NCBI RefSeq assembly: GCF_014646055.1
Contig: NZ_BMMS01000016.1
Coordinates: 1 to 64,000 of the forward strand
Origin: Wenjunlia tyrosinilytica
GTDB taxonomy: Bacteria > Actinomycetota > Actinomycetes > Streptomycetales > Streptomycetaceae
DNA: 64,000 nt
Direction of reading: 5' to 3'
The notes beneath the pieces are model-generated. The model did not search any database. It was not told the origin of the DNA and was given only the letters and a program-made list of their open reading frames with translations. The position numbers and the translations under genes were made by a program. This document shows positions 47,690-56,124 of this stretch, in pieces. Every line of letters starts with the position of its first letter. Positions within the stretch are counted from its first letter, which is position 1.

Positions 47690-50241
47690 ATCGAGTCCTT
47701 TCCACGGGGGGCCGGGGCACCCGAGGGCGTGAGGCTGCCGAAGGCGGCGGCCCTGAGCGTCAGCACCATGGTCAGGCCTCCGCCGGGAGTGTCCTCCGCG
47801 ACGAGCGTTCCGCCCATGGCTTCGGCGAAGCCGCGCGCCACCGCGAGCCCCAGGCCGACCCCGCTGCCGCGCGGGACGTCGCCGTAGCGCTGGAAGGGTT
47901 CGAAGATCCCGTCCTTGGCCGCGTCGGGGACACCCGGGCCCTGATCGACCACCCGCAGCTCCACCCGGTCCCCGAGGGCGCTGCCCGACAGGAGCACGGG
48001 CTCGCCGTCGGGGCTGTACTTGACGGCGTTCTCCACGACGTTGGCGACGCTGCGCTCCAGCAGTCCGGGGTCGGCGGCCACCATGGGCAGGGACTCGGGG
48101 ATGTCGAGGACCACGCTGCCGTCCGGGACCCCGCCCAGCGCCACCGGGACGACCTCGTCCAGGTCCACCTCGCGCACCAGCGGGGTGACGGTCCCCGTCT
48201 GCAGGCGGCTCATGTCGAGGAGGTTGCCGACGAGGTGGTCGAGGCGGTCCGCGCCCTCCTCGATCCCGGCGAGCAGTTCGGCCTCGTCCTCGGGCGACCA
48301 GGCGACATCGTCGGAGCGCAGGGAGGAGACAGCGGCCTTGATGCTCGCCAGCGGGGTGCGCAGGTCGTGGGAGACGGCGGCGAGCAGGGCGGTGCGGATG
48401 CGGTTGCCCTCGGCGAGCTCGCGGGCCCGCTCAGCCTCGCCGACCAGGCGCTGGCGGTCCAGGACGACGGCGGCCTGCGTCGCGAACGCCCCGAGCACCC
48501 TCCGGTCCTCGGCGGGCAGCACCCGGCCCCTGAGGGCGAGCGCCAGGCGGTCCCCGACGGGGACGTCCACATCGGCGTCGTCGGGGCGGCGCACCGGATC
48601 ACGGCCGACACTGCCGACGCACGACCAGGGCGCGAGGTCGCTCTCCCGCTCCAGCAGGGCCACGGACTCCATGGCGAACGTCTCGCGGACCCGTTCCAGG
48701 AGGGCGGGCAGCGCCGTCTCGCCGCGCAGGACGCTTCCGGCGAGGAAGCCCAGCGTCTCGGCCTCGGCGCGCAGCCGGGCGGCCTGCTGGGTCCTTCGGG
48801 CGGCGACGTCGACGACGGAGGCCACCGCCGCCGCCACCAGGATGAAGATGCCGAGCGCCAGCACATTCTCGAACTGGGAGATCGTGAAGGTGTGGGTCGG
48901 CGGGGTGAAGTAGTAGTTCAGCAGCAGGGAGCCGATGACCGCGGCTGCCAGGGCGGGGAAGAGGCCGCCGAGCAGCGCCGCCGCCACCGTGCAGGTGAGG
49001 AAGAGCAGCATGTCGGTGGCGAGGCCGCTGTCGGTGTGCGTCAGCAGCAGGGTGAGCAGGGCGGGGCCGGCGACCCCGGTCAGCCCGCCCGCGACCACCC
49101 GGGAGCGGCCCAGCCGGGCACCGCGCCCGATGGGCAGGCCGCGTCCCTTGGCGGCGTGCTCGTGGGTGACGATGTGCACGTCCACGTCGCCCGACTCACG
49201 GGCCACGGTCGCCCCGACCCCGGGCCCGCCGAGCATGTACTGCCAGGGGGAGCGGCGGCTGCTGCCGAGGACGATCTGGGTGGCGTTGACCCCTTTGGCG
49301 AACTCCAGCAGGGCCCTGGGGACGTCCTCGCCGATCACCGAGTGGAACGTTCCGCCGAGGTCCTCCACCAGTGCCCGCTGGACGGCGAGCTCCTTGGGAG
49401 ACGCCCCGGTCAGGCCGTCGCTGCGGGCGATGTAGACGGCCAGGAGCTCGCTGCCGGAGCCCTTGGCCGCGATCCGGGCGGCACGGCGGATGAGAGTGCG
49501 GCCCTCCGGCCCTCCGGTCAGGCCGACGACGATCCGCTCCCTCGCCTGCCAGGTGGAGGAGATGTCGTGCTCGGCGCGGTACTCCTGGAGGTACTCGTCC
49601 ACGCGGTCGGCGGTCCACAGCAGGGCCAGCTCGCGCAGGGCGGTGAGATTGCCCGGGCGGAAGTAGTTCGACAGGGCGGCGTCGACCTCGTCGGGGGCGT
49701 AGATGTTGCCGTGGGCCATCCGGCGGCGCAGCGCCTGGGGGGACATGTCCATGAGCTCGATCTGGTCGGCGCGGCGGACCACCTCGTCAGGGACGGTCTC
49801 CGGCTGGCGAACCCCGGTGATGGACTCCACGACGTCGCCGAGCGACTCCAGGTGCTGGATGTTGACGGTCGATATGACGTCGATCCCCGCGTCGAGGAGT
49901 TCGTCGATGTCCTGCCAGCGCTTGGTGTTGCGGGAGCCGGGGACGTTGGTGTGGGCCAACTCGTCCACGAGGGCCACGGCGGGCCGACGGGAGAGCACGG
50001 CGTCCACGTCCATCTCGGTGAACGCGGCGCCCCGGTACTCCAGCGTGCGTCGCCGCACGGTCTCCAGGCCGTCCAGCAGGGCCTGGGTGCGGGCGCGGTC
50101 GTGGTGCTCCACGAAGCCCACCACGAGATCGGTCCCCCGCTCGGCACGGCGGTGCGCCTCGGAGAGCATGGCGTAGGTCTTTCCGACGCCGGGCGCTGAT
50201 CCGAGGTAGATGCGCAGCTTGCCGCGGGCCATGGGTCCCAT
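47686..50241 (-). CDS. kdpD: KdpD-type osmosensitive potassium sensor histidine kinase
   Basis: 851 residues: the KdpD N-terminal domain with Walker A GSAPGVGKTYAML and VDELAHTNVPGS, a universal-stress-like domain (about 250-370), four membrane segments of DUF4118 (about 400-490), a GAF-like region, the HisKA box AVSHDLRTPLASIK, and the ATPase with VENAVKYSPDG and GVGLGLAVARGFAEAMGG. It senses potassium and phosphorylates KdpE. No kdpFABC genes lie upstream in the window, although that is their usual place. An alternative ATG three codons in is possible. Confidence 0.92.
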
Positions 50242-50474
50242 TCTCTTCTGCCGTATCGCGTGTTCGCAGGTCAGACCTTACGACTCCTACTTCGGACATA
50301 ACGGATGCAGGAGCCGTTCCGCCGCTGTCTTGGCGCGGCCTTGACGCGTTGGCCGACGCCTCGGCCCACGCCTCGGCCCACCCGTTGGCGGGGCGTTGGC
50401 GCTTCGCGCAGTTGTCACGACCGTGCAATACGCCGTGCATGGATCGGCCCGCGCCGCGTTGCCAGGATGGATCC

Positions 50475-50567
50475 ATGCCCACCGCAGCGCTCTGCTCCCG
50501 CCGCCATATCGACCTGTGTCGTGTGGCCGCCGCGCTGTGTGCCCGCGGGCGCCGCGCGGCGGCCTGA
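50475..50567 (+). CDS. leader peptide of the RRHxD class upstream of the ROK-TauD unit
   Basis: 30 codons with ATG preceded by AGGA seven bases upstream. It contains LCSRRHIDLCRVAAALC, three cysteines around an RRHID(L)xR core. I recall Streptomyces genomes carrying many ORFs annotated as putative leader peptide with this RRHVDLxR core, often before sulfur or ABC-transport genes, where cysteine codons suggest attenuation. A hairpin follows within five bases of the stop. The nearest downstream genes in the same direction are a ROK regulator and a TauD-family dioxygenase about 750 bases on. Confidence 0.75.
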   Translation: MPTAALCSRRHIDLCRVAAALCARGRRAAA

Positions 50568-50571
50568 GCCG

Positions 50572-50587
50572 GGGGCCGTCCGGCCCC
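50572..50587 (+). promoter_or_regulatory. hairpin directly after leader peptide, possible attenuator
   Basis: GGGGCCG-TC-CGGCCCC, perfect seven-base arms, beginning four bases after the leader stop. A ribosome stalled in the leader would affect its folding. Confidence 0.45.
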
Positions 50588-50748
50588 GCCGGACGCCGGA
50601 TCCAGTCGACCGTTCGCTCCGGCCCGCCCAACCGGGTTCTCGGATGCGCACGGGGCGCGGCGACAGCGCCTCGGCCGCCGGCCGCTCGGCCAGGCGGGCG
50701 CTCGATTCCTCGGCCGACCGCAGTCCCGGACGCGCGTGCAGCGCCGGG

Positions 50749-51130
50749 GGCAGCGGCTGCACCGCTGGGGCGGGGATGGAGGCTCGACCGGTCGGCCGTT
50801 CGGTCCACAGGACGATTCCGGCTCCCACCGGAGTCCCCGAAGGCGCGAGGCACGCCGCGGCAGCGGCTGCACCGCTCGGCCCGACGCGACGCTCGACCGG
50901 GCGGCCGTTCGGTCCACCGCGACAGTTGTCCGGCTCCGACCGGAGTCCCCGGACACACGCGCCACGCCCGGGACGGCTCGGCCGGGCGGGACGCTCGATC
51001 CCGGCCCCTCGGGCCGACCGACGTCCCCGGATGCACGCGTCGCAGCCGGGGGCAGCGGATGCACCGCTCGACCGGGCGGCCGTTCGGTCCACCGCGACAG
51101 TTGTCCGGCTCCGACCGGAGTCCCCGGACA
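50749..51130. repeat. diverged long tandem repeats forming hairpins
   Basis: GGCAGCGGCTGCACCGCT (or one-base variant) begins units at 50749, 50859 and 51051. A 65-base segment is identical at 50891-50955 and 51066-51130, beginning GCTCGACCGGGCGGCC and ending CCCCGGACA. Each copy ends in a hairpin (TGTCCGG ... CCGGACA around CTCC/GGAG). Weaker half-units extend the array to about 50690-51180. The 50568-51319 stretch has no convincing gene on either strand. Confidence 0.8.
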
Positions 51131-51319
51131 TGCGCGCCGCGCCGGGGGCGGCGGCTCGGCGTTGGATCCGCTCGGTCCGGCCCCCGGCTCCGACCGGGGG
51201 CTCGGGCAAGGGCGGGGCGGCGGGCACGCCGCCCAGCGCGCAGGCCGCCCCGCATTAGTTGCTCACCGTGAGAAAAGCACGTCCCGCCCCGAAGTCCGGC
51301 CCCCACGGGAGGACATCTC

Positions 51320-52663
51320 ATGCTCCACCGCATCGGACCCGTCGGCGACGGGCGCCGTCAGGCGAACACCGCGGCCGTCCTGCGGGCCGTCCTCGACAAC
51401 GGACCGGTCTCGCGCAGCGAGGTCGCCCGGCTCACCGGCCTCAGCCCGGCCTCGGTAACCCGGCAGTACGCCGAACTCGCCCGTCTGGGCCTGGTACGGG
51501 AACTGCCGCCCATGACGAGCACACGCGTCGGCCGCCCCCAGGTGCCCATCGACGTGGCCGCCGCCGCGGACGGCGACGGCCCGGTCGTCGCCGGGGTGCA
51601 CCTCGCCGTACCGGGCACGCGCCTGGTCCTGGTCGATCTGCGCGGGCGGGTGCTCGCGCAGGAAGTGCTCGAACGCGAGCGGCGCGATCCCCCGTTCGTG
51701 CTGGGGCAGGCCACGGAACGGCTCCCCGGCTTCCTCGAGGAGCACCTGGGCAGTCGGCGGGCGCTGGCTCTCGGGGTCGCCGTGGGCGGCTGGGTCGATC
51801 CCGGCCGGGGCGTCGTCGTCGAGCATGTGCCGCTGGGGTGGAACGGCGTCCCGGTGCGGGAGTTGCTGGGTGCCGCCGGGCTGCCGGTCCATGTGGACAG
51901 CCACTCCCGCGCACTCGCCCACGCCGAAGTCCTCTTCGGCGACCCGAGGGCACGGCGCAGCCTCGTCCATCTGTTCGTGGGCAATGTGGTCGATGCCGCA
52001 CTGGCCACGGGCGGCACTGTCCACCACGGTCCCCGTGCGGGCGCGGGCGATGTCGCGCATCTGCCCCTGGGCGAGGCGTCGGTGCGATGTCCCTGCGGGC
52101 GCACCGGCTGTTTCCAGGCCGCGGTCTCGGAGGCCGCTGCCGCCAACCGGGCGGCCGACCTGGGGATCGTTCCCGCACCGGACTTCAACGATCTCCTGGA
52201 CGCGGCGGCAAGCGGCGACCGGCGTGCCGACGCCCTTCTTCGCCGTCGCGCCCGGCTCACCGGCCGCGCCGTGGCCCTCCTGCTGGACGTGGTCAATCCG
52301 GAGGTGCTGGTCCTCACCGACCAGAGCCTGATCCTCTCGCCGCACTACCTGCCCGAGGTGCACGAGGAGGTCCGTGCCCACTCGCACGTGTGCGACGACC
52401 CGGAGGAGGTGGTCGTGCCGTCGAGCTTCGGGACGGATGTCCTGGGCGTCGCGGCCGGAGCCGTCGTCCTCGCCGATCTCTACCAGCGCCCGCTGACCCT
52501 GCTCGATTCACCGCTCAACCCACAGCCCAGCTCACAACCCAACTCACAACCCGATTCGCTGCCCGCTCCACCCCCCGCTGCACCGCTCGACCCACCACTC
52601 GATTCGCACCTCGGTCCACCGCTTTCCTCACCATCCCAACTCCCCCAAGGAGCCCTGCCATGA
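51320..52663 (+). CDS. ROK-family transcriptional regulator
   Basis: 447 residues. Winged helix-turn-helix (VSRSEVARLTGLSPASVTRQYAELARLGLV), then a ROK domain keeping the zinc motif CPCGRTGCFQ. The kinase-type DNDAN segment is replaced by DSHSRALAHAEVLFG, so it is not a sugar kinase. The last 55 residues are a Pro/Ser/Gln repeat tail of Asn/Gln-Pro-Ser-type steps beyond the fold. GGAGGA lies seven bases before the ATG. Its stop overlaps the TauD start (ATGA), so it is probably the local regulator of that enzyme. Confidence 0.85.
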   Translation: MLHRIGPVGDGRRQANTAAVLRAVLDNGPVSRSEVARLTGLSPASVTRQYAELARLGLVRELPPMTSTRVGRPQVPIDVAAAADGDGPVVAGVHLAVPGTRLVLVDLRGRVLAQEVLERERRDPPFVLGQATERLPGFLEEHLGSRRALALGVAVGGWVDPGRGVVVEHVPLGWNGVPVRELLGAAGLPVHVDSHSRALAHAEVLFGDPRARRSLVHLFVGNVVDAALATGGTVHHGPRAGAGDVAHLPLGEASVRCPCGRTGCFQAAVSEAAAANRAADLGIVPAPDFNDLLDAAASGDRRADALLRRRARLTGRAVALLLDVVNPEVLVLTDQSLILSPHYLPEVHEEVRAHSHVCDDPEEVVVPSSFGTDVLGVAAGAVVLADLYQRPLTLLDSPLNPQPSSQPNSQPDSLPAPPPAAPLDPPLDSHLGPPLSSPSQLPQGALP

Positions 52664-53577
52664 CCACCGCCCTGTCCCTCACCGTCTCCAAGGTCGCCGG
52701 AAACATCGGCGCCCGCATCGACGGCGTGGACCTCGCCTCCGACCTGGACGACTCCGTGATCGCCGCCATCCGCGCGGCCCTGCTGGAGCACAAGGTCGTC
52801 TTCTTCCGCGGCCAGAACCTGGACGCCGACTCCCAGGAGGCGTTCGCCCGGCGCTTCGGCACCCCGACCACCGCGCACCCCACCGTCCCCGCCCTGGAGG
52901 GTGCCCCGGCCGTCCTGGACCTGGACTACGGCCGCACGACCGGGCGGGCCAACCACTGGCACACCGACGTCACCTTCGTCCAGCACCCGCCGCTCGGCTC
53001 CCTGCTGCGTGCCGTCACCATCCCTCCCGCGGGCGGTGACACCGTATGGGCCGACACCGCCCGCGCCTACCAGAGCCTGCCGCCGGAGCTGCGCGAACTC
53101 GCCGACCGCCTGTGGGCGGTGCACTCCAACGCCTACGACTACGTCGCCGACGCCAAGCCCGGGGACGACACCGAGGACGCCAGGCGGCACCGCGAGGTCT
53201 TCACCTCGACCGAGTACGTCACCGAGCACCCCGTGGTGCGGGTCCACCCGGAGACCGGCGAACGGGTCCTGGTCCTGGGCGGATTCGTTCGCCGCTTCGT
53301 CGGCTGGACCGGTGAGGACTCGCGTGACCTGCTGCGCATCCTGCAGAACCACGTCACCCGGCTGGAGAACACGGTGCGCTGGCAGTGGGCACCGGGAGAT
53401 TTGGTCTTCTGGGACAACCGGGCGACCCAGCACTACGCGATCGCCGACTACGGCACCGACCCGCGGCGCGTGCAGCGCATCACGCTGGCCGGGGACGTCC
53501 CGGTGTCGGTGACAGGAGAGCGAAGCCGCTCGATCACGGGCGACGACACGCACTACAACACGGCGCTGGCGTCCTGA
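52660..53577 (+). CDS. TauD/TfdA family Fe(II)/2-oxoglutarate dioxygenase
   Basis: 305 residues, TauD fold. Iron facial triad HTD (NHWHTDVTF) and distal His in NRATQHYAI; 2-oxoglutarate arginine in RRVQRITLAGD. This family oxidises taurine, alkylsulfonates, alkylsulfates or 2,4-D to release sulfite, sulfate or phenol. The cysteine-rich leader upstream supports a sulfur-scavenging role, but the substrate cannot be read from sequence. AAGGAG site present; coupled to the ROK gene. Confidence 0.9.
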   Translation: MTTALSLTVSKVAGNIGARIDGVDLASDLDDSVIAAIRAALLEHKVVFFRGQNLDADSQEAFARRFGTPTTAHPTVPALEGAPAVLDLDYGRTTGRANHWHTDVTFVQHPPLGSLLRAVTIPPAGGDTVWADTARAYQSLPPELRELADRLWAVHSNAYDYVADAKPGDDTEDARRHREVFTSTEYVTEHPVVRVHPETGERVLVLGGFVRRFVGWTGEDSRDLLRILQNHVTRLENTVRWQWAPGDLVFWDNRATQHYAIADYGTDPRRVQRITLAGDVPVSVTGERSRSITGDDTHYNTALAS

Positions 53578-53624
53578 ACGCTGTTCGAGCGCCCGCGCGC
53601 GAGCAGCCGGCGAGTACCGACTGG

Positions 53625-53649
53625 GCCGGGCACCCCCGCGGTGTCCGGC
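53625..53649. terminator. terminator between convergent TauD and methyltransferase genes
   Basis: GCCGGGCACC (53625-53634) pairs with GGTGTCCGGC (53640-53649) with one G-U pair. Confidence 0.6.
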
Positions 53650-54426
53650 TCAGGCGGGTTTGCGGGCGAGGCCGCCGACCATCAGGCGCTGGGCGATCGT
53701 CAGGGGGCGGCGCACTCCGCCTTCCGGGCGCCACTGGGGCAGGTGGACCACACCGGGCGGCACGAGGTCCAGCCCGTCGAAGTACGCCGCTATCTGCTTG
53801 GTCGAGCGGAAGCGCCCGGTGCCCAGGCCCGACAGCAGTGCCTGTTCCAGGGCCAGTGCCTCGGGTGTCCCGGCGCAGAAGTGGGTGAGGAACAGATGGC
53901 TGCCCGGCGCGAGGGCGTTCGTGTACGCGCGCACGATCCCCGTGGGGTCCTCGTTGTCGTTGAGGTAGTGGATCACGCTCACGAGCATCATTCCCACGGG
54001 CCGGTCGAAGTCGATGGCGGCCCGCAGATCGGGGTGGTCCAGCACCGCCTTGGGCCGGCGCAGGTCCGCGGTGACCACCGTTGTCCGGTCGTTCTCCGCG
54101 AGCAGGGCCCGGCCGTGGGCCGAGACCACCGGGTCGTTGTCGACGTAGACCACCCGGGTGTCGGAGGCGACGCTCTGGGCGACCTCATGGGTGTTCTGCG
54201 CGGTGGGCAGGCCGGAGCCCAGGTCGACTAACTGGCGGATGCCCGCCTTCACCATGTAGCGCACGGCGCGGCCGAGCATCGCCCGGTTGTCGCGGGCGAC
54301 ATCGCGGATCTCTGGAACGATCCGCTGCGTCTGCGCGGCCACGGCCCGGTCCGCCGCGTAGTTGTCCTTCCCTCCGAGGATGGCGTCGTAGACACGCGCG
54401 ATGTTCGGCCTTGTGTGGTCGATCAC
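53650..54426 (-). CDS. SAM-dependent methyltransferase (DUF574 family)
   Basis: 258 residues of the actinobacterial PF04672 (DUF574) class: PNIARVYDAILGGKDNYAAD at the start, VDLGSGLPTAQNTHEVAQ (SAM site) and VVYVDNDPVVSAHGRALL. Streptomyces carry many paralogues of unknown target, often developmentally controlled. Monocistronic; no clear ribosome site. Confidence 0.88.
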   Translation of the reverse strand: MIDHTRPNIARVYDAILGGKDNYAADRAVAAQTQRIVPEIRDVARDNRAMLGRAVRYMVKAGIRQLVDLGSGLPTAQNTHEVAQSVASDTRVVYVDNDPVVSAHGRALLAENDRTTVVTADLRRPKAVLDHPDLRAAIDFDRPVGMMLVSVIHYLNDNEDPTGIVRAYTNALAPGSHLFLTHFCAGTPEALALEQALLSGLGTGRFRSTKQIAAYFDGLDLVPPGVVHLPQWRPEGGVRRPLTIAQRLMVGGLARKPA

Positions 54427-54589
54427 TGATGAGCCCCCCGGAACCCCTCGATTCCTTACGGTAGGTCAGCTTATGTGACGGACCGCCATGTTGAGCAGGA
54501 GCGTTGCACATCTGAACGCCTATGCACAGCAAGAATCGGTTTCGACTCGTCATTGGCGCCGCGCGAGCGGTGCCGCCCGTGGACAGTGC

Positions 54590-54629
54590 GACGGCGGGCG
54601 GCCCCTGGGGCAGGGAGCCGCCCGCCGTC
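54590..54629 (-). terminator. terminator downstream of the IPNS-like gene
   Basis: GACGGCGGGCGGC (54590-54602) pairs perfectly with GCCGCCCGCCGTC (54617-54629), 13 bp. Between it and the stop, GTCGCGCTCGG(G/C)CCC recurs three times (54675-54721), the last copy covering the stop codon. The remainder of the gap (54427-54589) shows no gene. Confidence 0.8.
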
Positions 54630-54713
54630 GAGCCCGGCGCGCTTCCGGCTCGGCCCGCCCCGCGCTCCCCCCGCGTCGCGCTCGGGCCCCTGTCGCGCTC
54701 GGCCCCGTCGCGC

Positions 54714-55736
54714 TCAGCCCGAGGCGGCCGCCAGCCCCGTGTCGATCAGCTCGGCGTGGTGGCGGCGGGCCACCGCGGGGTGCGCGCGGACCCAGCCCTT
54801 GATCTCGTTGCGCCCGTACTCGGCGAACAGCGGGTTGGCCGGGTCCTCGGTGACACCGGGAGCGAGGTGGGCGTGCGGGAAGGGCACGGGCTCGATACGG
54901 GCGTCGAGCCGGGGGTTGTAGAAGAACGGCACGGAGAAGCGCTCCCGGCTGCCGGGCGGGCTCACGACCCGGTGGTTGGTCGCCTTGAGGTAGCCCCTGG
55001 TGGCAACCTCCAGCAGTTCGCCCAGATTCACCACGAACGCCCCCGGCATCGGCGGCACATCGAGGAACGAGCCGTCCCGTGTCTCGACCTGGAGGCCGCC
55101 GACCCCGTCCTGGAGGAGCAGGGTCAGGAAGCCGTAGTCCTTGTGGGCGCCCACGCCCTGTCCGGCGCCGTCGGGGGCGCTGCCCGGGTACCGGACCAGC
55201 TTCAGGTGCAGATGGGGGCGCTCGGCGAACGCACCGTCGTAGAAGGTCCGCGGCGCGCCGATCGCGGCCAGCAGCTCCCGCAGAAGCCTACGGGCCACCG
55301 CGCTCAGCCGGTCGACCCAGCCGAGGGCGGCGGTGCGCAGCTCGGGCAGGGAGGCCGGCCACTGGTTGGGACCCTCCAGCCACCAGTATCCGGGTTCGTC
55401 GGGGCCGGGGACTCGAGCGGCGCGCTCGGCGCCTATGTCGAGCTGGTCGCGCCAGTCCTGGCTGCCGCCCGTGCGCTCGTCGCCGACGCGGGTGTAGCCG
55501 CGGAAGTGCGGTGAGTTCAGATTGCTGATGGCGAAGCGCTCGGCCTCGGGAAGGGCGAAGAAGGCCCGGACGGCCCGCATGAGCGCGTCGGTCTCGGCGG
55601 CGCGGACGCCGTGGCCGACGAGGTGGAAGAAGCCGACATCGCGGGCGGCGGAATGCAGCGAGTCACGCAGACGGGCACGGGCTTCGGGATCACCGGTGGC
55701 CGCTGCCAGGTCGATGAGGGGGAGCTCATTGGTCAT
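54714..55736 (-). CDS. isopenicillin-N-synthase-family Fe(II)/2-oxoglutarate oxygenase
   Basis: 340 residues. DIOX_N domain (ELPLIDLAAATGDPEARARL, FFHLVGHGV) and the 2OG-FeII_Oxy domain with iron ligands in GAHKDYGFLTLL and TNHRVVSPP, and the RxS 2-oxoglutarate pair in ERFSVPFFYNP. The substrate is unknown; no beta-lactam or other biosynthetic genes adjoin. The ATG at 55736 is the start; the long upstream open frame is spurious and crosses a leader peptide in another frame. Leader and hairpin upstream imply attenuation. Confidence 0.88.
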   Translation of the reverse strand: MTNELPLIDLAAATGDPEARARLRDSLHSAARDVGFFHLVGHGVRAAETDALMRAVRAFFALPEAERFAISNLNSPHFRGYTRVGDERTGGSQDWRDQLDIGAERAARVPGPDEPGYWWLEGPNQWPASLPELRTAALGWVDRLSAVARRLLRELLAAIGAPRTFYDGAFAERPHLHLKLVRYPGSAPDGAGQGVGAHKDYGFLTLLLQDGVGGLQVETRDGSFLDVPPMPGAFVVNLGELLEVATRGYLKATNHRVVSPPGSRERFSVPFFYNPRLDARIEPVPFPHAHLAPGVTEDPANPLFAEYGRNEIKGWVRAHPAVARRHHAELIDTGLAAASG

Positions 55737-55775
55737 GGGGTTTCCACAGCCTCCACAGCTTGAGGAACCGGTCCG

Positions 55776-55793
55776 GTCCAGCGGTGGCTGGAC
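55776..55793 (-). promoter_or_regulatory. hairpin between leader peptide and IPNS-like gene
   Basis: GTCCAGC-GGTG-GCTGGAC, perfect seven-base arms, 40 bases before the oxygenase start and 92 bases after the leader stop. Candidate attenuator. Confidence 0.45.
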
Positions 55794-55885
55794 GGCCCGC
55801 GGTCGCGCAGGGTGAGGCGGCAGCCGCGGTGGCCGGATGGATGGCGAGGGTATGCCTGGCCCGGAAACGGGCGAAAGGGGGAGAA

Positions 55886-55960
55886 TCAGCCGATGCGGAG
55901 ACAGGACATGCTCGTGACGCGGACGAAGTCCACGTGGCGGCGGCTGACGAGCATGGTCAC
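55886..55960 (-). CDS. leader peptide of the RRHxD class upstream of the IPNS-like oxygenase
   Basis: 24 codons from GTG (55958-55960), containing VSRRHVDFVRVTSMSCLRIG. It has the RRHVD core and C-terminal Ser/Cys of Streptomyces putative leader peptides. No ribosome site precedes it, but TACGAT (plus-strand 55968-55973 reversed) lies exactly seven bases upstream, so the message probably begins at the GTG. An ATG two codons in is an alternative. The oxygenase gene begins 149 bases downstream on the same strand. Too short for standard gene finders. Confidence 0.75.
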   Translation of the reverse strand: MTMLVSRRHVDFVRVTSMSCLRIG

Positions 55961-56124
55961 GCGGGAAATCGTAGGTCATGGGTGCGAATGGGCCAGCATT
56001 CGGGCCCCGGGGGGCGGCCGGACGGTGGCCCCGCGGTGGCCCCGGGGCGGGTGGGGCGGGTGGGTCGGCGGTCCGCGGCGCAAACCCGTGGCCGCTGTCA
56101 GTGGTGGGTGCCACACTCGGTCGC

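Noticed and set aside
50242-51319. Possible kdpC/kdpB remains upstream of kdpD
   Set aside because: No KdpC or P-type ATPase motif (DKTGT and similar) could be read in any frame.
50287-51333. Several 270-425-codon frames on both strands over the repeat array
   Set aside because: All are Arg/Pro/Ser/Gly-rich translations of the same repeats in different frames, with no conserved domain or ribosome site. Treated as non-coding.
54714-55736. Beta-lactam biosynthesis from the IPNS-like gene
   Set aside because: No ACV synthetase, acyltransferase or epimerase genes nearby; the IPNS family is broad and the substrate cannot be assigned.
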